From positions 3,534,001 through 3,598,000 of the forward strand of contig CP075492.1 of NCBI GenBank assembly GCA_021613535.1: 64,000 bases of DNA, written 5' to 3'. Below the pieces are notes generated by a model, which had not been told where the DNA came from, did not search any database, and saw only the letters and a list, made by a program, of their open reading frames with translations. Position numbers and translations under genes: made by a program. This document shows, piece by piece, positions 20,282 through 31,300 of the stretch (positions are counted from its first letter, which is position 1; every line of letters starts with the position of its first letter). This DNA comes from Adineta vaga (taxonomy: Eukaryota; Rotifera).

Positions 20282-22525
20282 TTAAATTTTTCGTTTCCAA
20301 ACAGTAGCTAATGTGATAATATATTCAAACTTCCGACGGTGCTCGCGTATCATAAATGGAATTTCTTCTTCATATATCAAATCAAATTCAGTAAGGATAT
20401 TTTCAATATCTTTAACACCATTAAGCCAGTTTTCTATTGGTGTGTATTGAGGTAGCCAACTAAATGGTGTTGTCATCACTAAAATACCTCCTTTCTTGAC
20501 TAATCCATTATCACCTTGCATTCGTTTTAAACAAATTGATGGATTTGATAATCGACATAAGATATTAGCGAATACTACTGCATCATAATCTTTCAGATAA
20601 GATGGTAATGAACATGCATCACCTACTTCAAAACGTATTCGATGTCGATCAATTGAAGAATTAACTACAGCTGTTAATGTTGTTCGTTGCATTCCTTGAT
20701 CTTTTCGAGTATATTCTAATGTACCATATTGTTTTAAACGTTGAGCAGCATTAATAAACTTCTGACTATAATCAATGCCAATAACTTCATTGAAAGTATT
20801 TGCTAATTCAAATGTAGTGCGACCAACAGCACATCCTAAATCTAGTGCACGATCATTCGTAGGAGCAAAGCGATTTACAAGTTCAGCACAAGCAATTGGC
20901 AATTCGACAACTTGTGGAAAAATTATTTTTGTAGACAATGACAGATCAAACCGTTGTTCTCTTTCGCCCCAATGCATTAAGAGATAAGTATCAAGCATTT
21001 CTTGTGTTTCATAAGTAGTAATTGACTTGCCAATAAAACGAGCATTGCAAGTGGAAATATCATCACTACGAACAATACGAAAACCAGCATGTTGTAGAAA
21101 ATGTGGACGAAAATGAAATCTTGCCCATATACTTGCTTCATCACCAGTACTTGCAAATGAACCACCTAAAATCATTTGATGTTCTCCATCATAACATGGT
21201 ACACTAAAATCATTGTAATATGGATGTGGTTCACTACCTTCTAATGGATGAAAATGATCTTCACACCATTGCCAAACATTTCCAAACACATCATAGAAAC
21301 CTTTTTGATTCACTTGACTATTGGTAACTGATACTTCACCGCCATAACGTAAATTATTATTCCATTCATGATCCTTTTCATCACGTAACATATGATGTTC
21401 ACTTTCGGTTATTAATCGATAGGGTATCACACTTTTCTCTTGTTCTGTACGCCAAGCGCAATAAGCTTTGGCTTCATGAAAATTAACACAAACAGGTGCA
21501 TTCCATTGCATATCTATGATTTCAAAGATCATACGTAATTGATATTGATGTAGACCAGATGGACCAGTTTGTATCCAAAAAGCGGGTGCTTTCATATTAC
21601 GAAAAGAACGCCATGCCCATCCAATAGGTGACCAATAACGTTCTTGTAAATAACCATCTCCAGTAACAAATGAATAAAATTCTTTATTGCTAATCAACAT
21701 ACTACTCGCACTAAAAGATTGTACGAGTCGTTTTTCCATACCATACTCATTATCCCACCCAAAGCTTGGCCAATCAATAGGCTTGCCTATCTTTACTTCA
21801 GATTTACTTATATTAATCATTGAATTTTCTTTCAAAAACTCATCTGTTTTTTGTTTCAGTAAACTCGGCCATGCTTCAGGTTTACGGACGAATTCAATGG
21901 GTAGTTCTCTAATCAATACTGAAGATGTTTCAAAATGAATACGATCATGTTCAAAACCCATCAATAATGCCCATGTTGGTTTAGCAATCGTAATTGGCAT
22001 ATGTTTATCATCAAGTAATGGATGTGTTTCAATCAGTTCGCGTATAATTCCATAAGCTTCAGAACGATACTGATGTACTTCCTTTATTGATGGCCAAATA
22101 TCTTCAATACCTTCGTATAAATCATCCCATCGCATTTCATCGACGCCAGTTTCAAATAACCGTTCGAATTCACTATTTATTCCTTTAACAATTAAACCAG
22201 CTACATGCAGTTTATTAATGTACAGTACAGCTGGATGACCATAATAAAATATCATTGGATGGCGTAATTTATGATGAGGCCGACGATAATATGCTTCTTT
22301 ATTCATCAATCCATAAAAGAGAACTTCTGTTAATGTCCATGTATTGTCAAAATAATCGAGTAATTCCTTTCGTGTAGCATTTGTTTTAACTTGTGGTAAT
22401 GATTTTATTATTCCATCAGATTCAACACCAGGACAAATACCATAAACAGGTGGTTTACCCGTCCAAAATGAAGAACAACTAATAATAGAATTATTAGATG
22501 AAACAGTAGACATGTTTGTACTCAA
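20282..22525 (-). CDS. ovoA: 5-histidylcysteine sulfoxide synthase / ovothiol methyltransferase
   Basis: Single 747-residue ORF with the three-part OvoA architecture. The N-terminal DinB-like four-helix domain carries probable iron ligands H97 (YYGHPAV) and the pair in EHDRIHFE (H193, H197). A central formylglycine-generating-enzyme/sulfatase-modifying type domain (about 235-500) includes GNVWQWCEDHF and GGSFA. The C-terminal SAM methyltransferase has ALDLGCAVGRTTFE near 560 and later VVFANILCRL. The enzyme joins cysteine to the histidine ring with O2 and then methylates it, yielding ovothiol after C-S lyase action. Ovothiols are strong antioxidants, which would suit an aquatic or desiccation-tolerant animal. 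Length and motifs are complete; no intron is needed. Confidence 0.92.
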   Translation of the reverse strand: MSTNMSTVSSNNSIISCSSFWTGKPPVYGICPGVESDGIIKSLPQVKTNATRKELLDYFDNTWTLTEVLFYGLMNKEAYYRRPHHKLRHPMIFYYGHPAVLYINKLHVAGLIVKGINSEFERLFETGVDEMRWDDLYEGIEDIWPSIKEVHQYRSEAYGIIRELIETHPLLDDKHMPITIAKPTWALLMGFEHDRIHFETSSVLIRELPIEFVRKPEAWPSLLKQKTDEFLKENSMINISKSEVKIGKPIDWPSFGWDNEYGMEKRLVQSFSASSMLISNKEFYSFVTGDGYLQERYWSPIGWAWRSFRNMKAPAFWIQTGPSGLHQYQLRMIFEIIDMQWNAPVCVNFHEAKAYCAWRTEQEKSVIPYRLITESEHHMLRDEKDHEWNNNLRYGGEVSVTNSQVNQKGFYDVFGNVWQWCEDHFHPLEGSEPHPYYNDFSVPCYDGEHQMILGGSFASTGDEASIWARFHFRPHFLQHAGFRIVRSDDISTCNARFIGKSITTYETQEMLDTYLLMHWGEREQRFDLSLSTKIIFPQVVELPIACAELVNRFAPTNDRALDLGCAVGRTTFELANTFNEVIGIDYSQKFINAAQRLKQYGTLEYTRKDQGMQRTTLTAVVNSSIDRHRIRFEVGDACSLPSYLKDYDAVVFANILCRLSNPSICLKRMQGDNGLVKKGGILVMTTPFSWLPQYTPIENWLNGVKDIENILTEFDLIYEEEIPFMIREHRRKFEYIITLATVWKRKI

Positions 22526-23188
22526 ATCTGAATTAGAATTAAATTAAGAAAAAATAAAGTCCTAGTACGTTAATGCTCATGTGAATAGAAATGAATACTT
22601 GTACTTAGATAGTAATAAATCCATCATTTGATTGTAGTGTATGAAAAAGTACTGATGTTTAGTTTTCATTTTTCCTTATATGAATTTCATCAGAAACAAA
22701 AATGCCTCAACTCCGATCAAAACTAAATCTATTTCGACTGACTCATTCGAATTGTTCTCTCTATAGTATATTAAAACAAATGCGTTTTTACCAATCAATA
22801 TATATAAAGTTTTCCTCCTATTTAAATATGCAAAAACAACATTCGATCAATCAAATTTGTGCACCGTCACTATAGAACGACTTTTCTTCATTTTTTGCTC
22901 CGTAACGCAAAAACAATCTTTTATCCTACTGTCAATCAATTGTCCATATAACTTTTCTTTGTTCGACAATTATTCAAGGTTTTATTTCTTTGTATCATAA
23001 ACGTGCATATTCAAATGACGATGTTTTGCTATTACTCAACATGCTTGTTATATAAAATGAATAACCATGTATATCGAGGAGACAAAAGTTGCGAAACATC
23101 TGTGTAAACTATTCGTATTTGTTATATAAACGTCCATTCTATGAAAATTAAGCGAAAAAATATTAAAAGAAGAAAATAAATGTATGTT
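22526..23188. other. Intergenic region between ovoA and the first LDLa/EGF-7TM gene
   Basis: 5' flank of ovoA and 3' flank of the receptor gene. AT-rich, no coding stretch or repeat recognised. Confidence 0.5.
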
Positions 23189-26100
23189 TTAAATTCCGTA
23201 TCGAATTCGATGTAAACGAGTTTGTATTGCTATTCGATATTGATGGAAAATTTTCAAGAATTTCTTCTTATATAATTTTGACGGCAAAATAAATAAGAAA
23301 AATGTAAATATTGATGGACTAAATGACATGAAATATCCGAAAAGAAATGTTTTGGATTCATTCGGTGATTCAACACAATTTGTAATAAGATAAATAATCA
23401 TACTAGGTGATGCTAAAAATACCAGAAAAAGAGGACTTAGAAGAACTTCTTTTTGTTGTCGAAATTGTTCATGTAATTGTCTTCTATCGTATGTTTGATT
23501 AGTTCGTTGAATTCGATAATGTCGAGTTAGTTTCATTAATATGAGAATAACTGCCATACAATTAACCAAGAATGGAACAAAGAAATGAAACATATTAATA
23601 ATTGAATCATATAGAATCATTTGATCAGAATAAGTAACAATACACCAAATACGTTTTTCATCTTCATCACCATCATCAATTAAACGTTGATGAAATGGTT
23701 CATGTATAGCTGTACCAATTGTCAAGAGAAGAACAATAATTATCACATATTTAGCAATAATTTTACTTTTCTTTTTATTAAAACGATCTTCTTGTATTGT
23801 TGAAATGGCTTGTTCAACAGCGACACATGTATTTAACCATTGATCAATACTAAGAGCAATTCGTAGAAAAATATCAACAAATAAACATTGAAATCGTAGA
23901 AATGATCGATTCGTTATTGGAACCATTTGTGATGTGACTAAAATCCAAAATTTGAGAAAAAAAACGATTGTTGTAAATAAACTCGCAATCGATGAACCTA
24001 ATAAATAAAAAGCACAACCCGTAGTTCGAAGATCTTTTTCTCTGAATGTCATAATTCCAATAAGACTATTAACAAATCCAACTGTTCCCATAATGATCGT
24101 TAATATTCCACTTATTTTAACAATAATAGGTTGACGCCAAATTTGAATATGTGGAAGAATATGATACCCTAAGAGAGCATCAAGTGAATGACCAAAACCA
24201 TTCGAACGAAATTGACATAGTCTACCATAAGAACATGCTGAACAAAGACAAATCGATGTTTGAGGACATTGAACATTATCTTGTAAACATTTTCCTCCAT
24301 TTTCACAATGATTTCTTCCAAAACAATCGGGCTTTTTTGTTAAATTATATTCTACACAATTAGATAGACGTTCGAAACCAAATTGATAACAAAAACAAAA
24401 GTATTTTTCATCATAAAAACAAGATAATTCGAATGACAAGTCTTGACATGGTATTTGATAATATTTCATTCGACGAATGAAATGTAATTGAAGAATTGTT
24501 TGATTAAATATTTCATTTACATGTTTACAACGATCATTTGCAGAAACACTTTTCTTAATTGTTTGTGTTGGTTGAAATAGTTTTTGAACAATAAGTAGAT
24601 AATAATTACTTGTGGTAAGTTCAATGAAAGCTACATGAAAAGGATGTGTCCAATAAATAGTAATATTATTGGGAATAATTGGAATGATTTTAAATGTTGT
24701 ACCATTTTCTGCTGGAGCATTATTCATTGCACGAATAAAATGAATAATCATTGCTTGAGGTAAACTCATTGTTTGATCAAATGAAATAAGAATTTTAGTA
24801 TCAGTCAATTCACATCGTTCGCCAGTAAATCCACGTGGACAAATACATTTAAATTTTTTCATTGATATAATATCTTCATTAAACGGAATACATTGACCAT
24901 TATTATAACATGTTATATTACTATTCGATTGACAAATACTAGTTGTAAGTAAACATCGAGGACCAAATTTATTTATTGGACAAACACAAACAGATCGATT
25001 ATTTGCTGAAATACCAAGGCATAATGAATCCGGTGAACATGAACATGTATATTTCATAGTACAAAAATGTCCAGACCATCCATGATAACATTGACAAAAT
25101 GAACTATTATTTGGATGATTGAAATATCTTCTGCATTGACCATGTATACAACGATGATCTGTACATTGTTTTTCAATATCATATGTTCGTGGAATGTATA
25201 GAAGAGTTGAAATACGTTGAACAGGTAAAAATGGAAAATCAACAGCAACGAATAAACTTCTTCGATAGGTCAATGTCATTTTTTCATAAATATCAATATG
25301 TATTGAATAATTTCTTGTACGATCTTTTGGTCGATGTGCATAAAGTAAATAGATATTGAACTTTGTATCACAATCTCGTATTGATAAATAATTTATTTGT
25401 TGATATGAATGAATTAATCGTTGATCACTATCATCAATAAGTGAAATAATGATCAGAAATGGTATTCTTAGCGAATCAAAAAAGACTTGAAATCGTACAG
25501 TAAAACTAATCCGTTCATTTTGATATTGACAGGTATCACCATAATAACTCGGCGGACAAAGACATGTTCTACTTGTTATATTTTTCTCGATATTTAACCA
25601 AACTCGCATATCCAAACCACGGTGACAACGTAAATCATCTCGATGAGATTTATCAAATGTCAATACATCCAACGATACTGTCTTACGAGTATTAAGAGTT
25701 TGTTTGAAATCAATTGAAAAATGTAATGGTATTTCTCGTCTATTATCATCAGGCAAGTCACAAAAGTATGTCTCTACATCAGTACGAACAAAATCATAAT
25801 TAGGCCAACACATTGATGTAAATAAAGAATCAAGTTGTATCTGACAAAATTGAAAATCTTCACCAAACATGCACTGCTGTCTTTGATTATTGCACAAATA
25901 TGAAGAATGTGCACAAATGCCAGATATATTTGTTTTACAGTAAAAATTTTCTGACTTTTGTATATAAGTATTTGTACGACATAATTTCGGTTCATCAGTA
26001 CCACCAAGACAATCGATATTATGATCATTTGCTTTCTCAATTGGTAAACACATAAAAGAATTCGTTTCCGGTGAAACACATATATGATGATGTACTGAAC

Positions 26101-27949
26101 AATTAATCAATGGTCGTTTTAAATCACAATCAATTTCATCAGCTCCATTAAAACAATTCCAGTACTGATTACAACGTGTATATGTATTATTACATGACCA
26201 ATAATGACATTCAGTTTCATCTGTATAAGCTTGTTCATTAATCATAATCGGTACTATATCAGTAAATCCATCACAAATGAGTGAAAAAGTTATTCGTTTT
26301 GCAATAAGACTTGCAGATATATATTCATCATCACATGTATCATCCTCATCATTTCGCAGACAATCACAAATTCCATCATTAATAAATATAGAAGAAATAC
26401 ATTGTTGATTCAATGAACAGTAGAATAAATTTGTCATTGGATATATCAAACAGTTCTTATCAGTTGAGTAACATTGTTCATCATCTTCGTAATTACAATC
26501 AATAATTTTATTACAAATACGATCTTTTGAAATACATTTCGATGAATTTATACAACGATACATATCGGCATGATTACAAATCAATTTATCATTATATCGA
26601 ATTGTATTACATTTATAAAGTTCTAGAAATACTTGGTCAATATATAATACTATTCCTACTTCAAAGATCCATGGTGATAAATTATAAAAGTCTATGGAAA
26701 AATCTTCTGGTCGACGACATGTTGTATTTTGAAATGAGAAAATTGTCGAATTAGTTATTAAACCATCGCAGAATTGATTATTATAACATATATATTGTGG
26801 TGGATGTGCTCGATTAGGAATGTATTTTGCATCGATTTTTGTATAAAGAAAATAAATATGACCAAATAAAATCGGTCCTGTTGGTATAAATAACATATCT
26901 GGACAATTTTTTTCAACAATTTCTTCACATTTTCCATCTGAACACAGTGTCGAACATTCAAAATCAACTGAATCTGGTGTATTAACAATACATTGAAATG
27001 CAGACCAACAAATATCATTTATTGATTGTGATTTTTCTGAATACATTGCTGTTAAAAGTAGATGCTGCCGTCCTGGAGAACAAGATCGAGTAAGAACTGT
27101 AACATATAATCCAAATCGACTTCGACAAATGATATCTTCGTAAAAAAAAGTTGGTTCAAGATATTTGTCGTTCACAGGCAAATCAAAATGAGGAGCAACT
27201 CCTTCATCACTTCCATCCAGACAATCAAACAAACCGTCATTTTCATGAAAAAAGCTTCTCGGTATGCATTGTCTATTATAACATTGAAATTCATTTTCTT
27301 TACATTTAAGAATTTCAATTGGCCAACAATATTCTTCATCATTGCCATCAATACAATCAACAATACCATCGCATATTTCTGTCCAATCAAGACATGCTGA
27401 TAACGAACCACGATTACATTCTAAATGTACATAACAAGTTAATGTATCTGGTTTATATTCATTATCATAATAAAAATTATATACGAGATCATTCAATGAT
27501 GAATAACGTGAATCATAGAAATCAAATGAATATTGACAATATGAACCGAATCTTGGTAAAGTACAATTATAGAAGATTTGTCTTGATAATAAGATTTCAT
27601 TTGTTGTTAACATTTGATTGAGATAAATTTGATAATTTTCAGCAATATCAATCGATGATGACCAAAGATATAATTGTTGACTTGTTATGTGTTGTTGAGA
27701 AAGTTCAAGAAACGTTAATTTTTTATCCGAATGATTTTCTTCAGTAAACCATTGTGATGATGATTCACTTAAACAGTATGAAATTATTTCATATAGTGGT
27801 TTCCTTTGAAATGAAAGCTCAATTTGAAGACAATCATGATAAAATTGATCGATCGAATTTGACCAATCAGTTAGATGAAAATTGATTTGTATGTTGAGAA
27901 AACATGAAGGAATAAAAAACAGGAGAAGTAAGATACTGTCGAACGACAT
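23189..27949 (-). CDS. Giant LDLa/EGF-repeat 7TM receptor, copy 1
   Basis: Intronless ORF of 1,586 residues. A signal peptide (ILLLLFFIPSCFL) is followed by a long ectodomain. Several LDL-receptor class A modules are seen, for example DWTEICDGIVDCIDGNDE and FQCYNRQCIP...DCLDGSDE. Later ones read RICNKIIDCNYEDDEQC, GICDCLRNDEDDTC and YWNCFNGADEIDC. At least five EGF-like modules follow (CLCPPSYYGDTC, CQCYHGWSGHFC, CVCPINKFGPRC, CICPRGFTGERC, CLCSACSYGRLC). The last 350 residues hold seven hydrophobic segments; SIDQWLNTCVAVEQAIS takes the place of the TM3/DRY region. LDLa repeats bind ligands through calcium, so this is probably a surface receptor with G-protein or adhesion signalling. The tandem paralogue at 28392-32948 shares the whole layout. 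Confidence 0.85.
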   Translation of the reverse strand: MSFDSILLLLFFIPSCFLNIQINFHLTDWSNSIDQFYHDCLQIELSFQRKPLYEIISYCLSESSSQWFTEENHSDKKLTFLELSQQHITSQQLYLWSSSIDIAENYQIYLNQMLTTNEILLSRQIFYNCTLPRFGSYCQYSFDFYDSRYSSLNDLVYNFYYDNEYKPDTLTCYVHLECNRGSLSACLDWTEICDGIVDCIDGNDEEYCWPIEILKCKENEFQCYNRQCIPRSFFHENDGLFDCLDGSDEGVAPHFDLPVNDKYLEPTFFYEDIICRSRFGLYVTVLTRSCSPGRQHLLLTAMYSEKSQSINDICWSAFQCIVNTPDSVDFECSTLCSDGKCEEIVEKNCPDMLFIPTGPILFGHIYFLYTKIDAKYIPNRAHPPQYICYNNQFCDGLITNSTIFSFQNTTCRRPEDFSIDFYNLSPWIFEVGIVLYIDQVFLELYKCNTIRYNDKLICNHADMYRCINSSKCISKDRICNKIIDCNYEDDEQCYSTDKNCLIYPMTNLFYCSLNQQCISSIFINDGICDCLRNDEDDTCDDEYISASLIAKRITFSLICDGFTDIVPIMINEQAYTDETECHYWSCNNTYTRCNQYWNCFNGADEIDCDLKRPLINCSVHHHICVSPETNSFMCLPIEKANDHNIDCLGGTDEPKLCRTNTYIQKSENFYCKTNISGICAHSSYLCNNQRQQCMFGEDFQFCQIQLDSLFTSMCWPNYDFVRTDVETYFCDLPDDNRREIPLHFSIDFKQTLNTRKTVSLDVLTFDKSHRDDLRCHRGLDMRVWLNIEKNITSRTCLCPPSYYGDTCQYQNERISFTVRFQVFFDSLRIPFLIIISLIDDSDQRLIHSYQQINYLSIRDCDTKFNIYLLYAHRPKDRTRNYSIHIDIYEKMTLTYRRSLFVAVDFPFLPVQRISTLLYIPRTYDIEKQCTDHRCIHGQCRRYFNHPNNSSFCQCYHGWSGHFCTMKYTCSCSPDSLCLGISANNRSVCVCPINKFGPRCLLTTSICQSNSNITCYNNGQCIPFNEDIISMKKFKCICPRGFTGERCELTDTKILISFDQTMSLPQAMIIHFIRAMNNAPAENGTTFKIIPIIPNNITIYWTHPFHVAFIELTTSNYYLLIVQKLFQPTQTIKKSVSANDRCKHVNEIFNQTILQLHFIRRMKYYQIPCQDLSFELSCFYDEKYFCFCYQFGFERLSNCVEYNLTKKPDCFGRNHCENGGKCLQDNVQCPQTSICLCSACSYGRLCQFRSNGFGHSLDALLGYHILPHIQIWRQPIIVKISGILTIIMGTVGFVNSLIGIMTFREKDLRTTGCAFYLLGSSIASLFTTIVFFLKFWILVTSQMVPITNRSFLRFQCLFVDIFLRIALSIDQWLNTCVAVEQAISTIQEDRFNKKKSKIIAKYVIIIVLLLTIGTAIHEPFHQRLIDDGDEDEKRIWCIVTYSDQMILYDSIINMFHFFVPFLVNCMAVILILMKLTRHYRIQRTNQTYDRRQLHEQFRQQKEVLLSPLFLVFLASPSMIIYLITNCVESPNESKTFLFGYFMSFSPSIFTFFLFILPSKLYKKKFLKIFHQYRIAIQTRLHRIRYGI

Positions 27950-28272
27950 ACGTTAATTCTCTTACTGATTAACTAGTTTTAACAAAAATATTACAAATAT
28001 TGAACAAAGTTATCAATTCCGCCGGTTTTTTTCTCTACAAAATATCAACGCTTCCTGTCATGCAAAACTCGATTAACATGAGTTTTTTTTATCGTTACGT
28101 CTTTGTCGTATTCAAATAAAGAATATTTCTTTTTCCCTTGATAAATTATCAATTGAATGAAAGAGAATGAGAAGATTTTATTTTAATTAATAGAATGGAT
28201 ATGAATGAGAAAATAATCGAAACTGATTAGACGATTTTTCTAAGAGTAGAGAAATATGTATTAAATCAGCAT

Positions 28273-28374
28273 GCTGCGATGGCCGAGTGGTTAAGGCGTC
28301 TGACTAGAACGATGAAAATGACACATAGTTATCAGATGGGTTCTCCCGCGTAGGTTCGAATCCTACTCGCAGCG
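28273..28374 (+). tRNA. tRNA-Ser(AGA) with 21-nt intron
   Basis: Acceptor arms GCTGCGA/TCGCAGC pair fully and the discriminator is G. D-arm region GGCCGAGTGGTTAAGGC and T-arm GTAGGTTCGAATCCTAC are canonical; these also supply the A and B boxes. Anticodon stem TCTGA/TCAGA, anticodon AGA at 28306-28308. An insertion at 28310-28330 sits after base 37, the usual place for nuclear tRNA introns. The long variable arm TGGGTTCTCCCG marks a class II (Ser) tRNA. A T-rich pol III terminator follows (28375-28384). It lies in the interval between the two giant receptor genes, on the opposite strand. Confidence 0.93.
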
Positions 28375-28391
28375 TTTCTTTTTTGTTATGA

Positions 28392-31300
28392 TTAAATATG
28401 TAAACGTCGTTGTACAATAGTTTTATATTGAACAATAGATTTATGAAATTCTTCTTTATAAAATTTCGATGGTAATACAAATATAATAAAAGTAAGCATT
28501 GCTGGAATAAATGAAATAAAATATCCCGAAAGAAATAACCATGAATCATTACTTGATTCCATACATTTTGAAACGTAAGAAAGAATTAAACGTGGTAATG
28601 CAAGAATAACCAAGACAACAGGTGAAATAAATAAATGTTTCTGTTGTCGATAATTTTCACGTAAAATTTCTTTAAAATTTCGTTTTGTTTCAATAGTTAA
28701 TTGTTGACGAGATTTTTTTGTTATAAGAATTAAAGCTGATATAAAATTAATTAGAAATGGAGCAAAAAATTGAAATGAATTTATAATAGAATTATAGATT
28801 TGTAAATTCGATGAATAAGTAACAACACACCAAATTCGTTTATCATTTCCTTCTTCATCTTGTTCATCAATTAAATGTCGATAAATTGGTTCATGAATAA
28901 ATATACTCATATTGAAAATAATAACAATGATAATGATTAATTTAGCTATTTGTTTACTTTTTCTTTTATCAAAACTCGTACCTTTAATAATTGTTGTTGC
29001 TCGTTCACATGCAACACATGCATTTAACCATTGATCTATATGAAGAAAGACTCGTAGAAGATAATCTAATGAAATACATTGAATTTGTAAAAATAATCGA
29101 TTGAATCTTTGAGATATTTGTGCAAAAATAAGAATCCAAAATTTCAATGCAAATAGAATTATTATAATCAATGTTGTTATTGATGAACCTAATAAATAGA
29201 TTCCACAACCGACTTCACGTAAACTTTTATTCTTAAATGTTATCATTGTTAATATTCCATTAATAAAACCTCCGAGAATAAAAACAATATTTAATAAAAT
29301 ACTGATTTTAATAATATTTGATTGATATTTTATACTAATTAATGATTGAATATGATAACCAAGAATATTGTCAAGTGATAAACTTAATCCACTTGTTGTA
29401 AATTGACATCGTCGTCCATAAAAACATGAACGACAAAGACATGTCGATTTTTTATCACAATCTAATCCAATTTGAAAACATTCACCATCATTTATACATT
29501 CATTTTCTCCTAAACAATCAAATTTCATTGTATGATTAAATAGAAAACAATTTGTTAATCGTTGTTGATAATAACCATAACAAAAACATAAATGAATATC
29601 ATCATAAAAACATGAAAGATTTAAAAGTAAATTTTCACATGGTAAATGATAATATTTCATACGTTGAAGAAGTTTATATGAAAGAATTGTTTTATTAAAT
29701 AATTCATTAATATGTTGACAACGATCTCTTGTTTTAATTTCTTTTGTTATATTTTCTAATGGTTTATCATTAGTTTCAATAGTAATTAAATAATAATTCT
29801 TTTTTAAATCTTCAATAAAAACCATATGAAATGTTTGAGACCAATAAATAATAATTGAATCTTTCATCGAATAGATTGACTTAAAAGTTGTTGTTCTATT
29901 CGGTTGAAAACTTAAACTATTTTCAATAAAATGAATAAATATTGTTTGTAAGAAATTAAAATTAGTTTCGAATGATAAATGAATTTGATAATTTTTTACT
30001 TCACAATTAACACCACTAAAACCTTCAGAACAAATACACGTATATCTGTTATCCAAAAAGTTTCGATATGGATCAGATGGAATACATTGACCATGATTTT
30101 GACATATGGAATGATTATTTCGTTGACATATTGTATTGGTAAGAAAACATCGAGGACCAAATTTATGTGTTGGACAAATACATATCGATCGATTATGAAT
30201 ATCTATACCGATACATTTCGAATCAGATGAACAATTACAATTAAGAATAGATGGAATTTGACAATATTTTCCTGACCAACCGGAATAACATTGACAAAAA
30301 TATTGATCATGTTGAGTATTTAAATATATCATACATTTACCATGAATACATTGATGTTTTGAACAATGTTGACTTTTATAATCAATTGGTGGAATATTAA
30401 TTGTCAATTGAAAACGATGAATAGGTAAAATTGAATTTAGTATTGGAAATACTAAACTTCCACGATAGACAAATGAATTTTTTTCATAAATATCAATGTG
30501 TATTGAATAATTTCTTGTTTGATTTCTTGTTCGAGTTGAATAAAATAAATAATGATGATATTGCTGTTGACAATCTCGAAAAAATAAATAATTCATTTGT
30601 TCATATGAATGAATAATTCTTTCATAACTATCATCGATAAGTAAAAGAATAATTTCAAATGGTATTCGTCGAGAATCTGAAAACGTTTGAATTGTTTTAA
30701 TAATTAAACTAATTCGTTGATTTTGATATTGACATTGTTCACCATAATAATTAACTGGACAAAGACATGTAGATTTTGATAAACTATTATTTAACCAAAT
30801 ACGTAAATGTAATCCTTTATAACATCGATTTTCATTATTAAATTTAAATAATTCATTTGTCGATATTTTTGAAAGTAAAATATTTTTCGAGAAATAGTTT
30901 GTTATACCATAATATGACCAAAATAATTTTAGTCGTATATTTTCATATGTAAACGTATTACATAGAAATGTCTGCAACTTTCTTTGATATTGTAAATTAT
31001 TTGAAAGATAGGTTAATTCTGAACAAATCTTTCCACTAAATAAATGTTCCGTAGTACAGCATAAATTGTTAAAATCAATACATGTTCCGAAACCATTTCT
31101 TAGAGAATAATAATTGTCAATGGAATATCGAGACAGTTTTTTACATATTTTTGGTTCATCATATGCACCGAGACAATCGATTTTATTATCATTGATATTC
31201 GTCATTGATAAACACATCATTTGATTTGTGTGAGCTGAAACACATAGATGTTCATCAGAAGAACATGGAATTAGTGGGAAATCATCACAACCAAGTTCAT

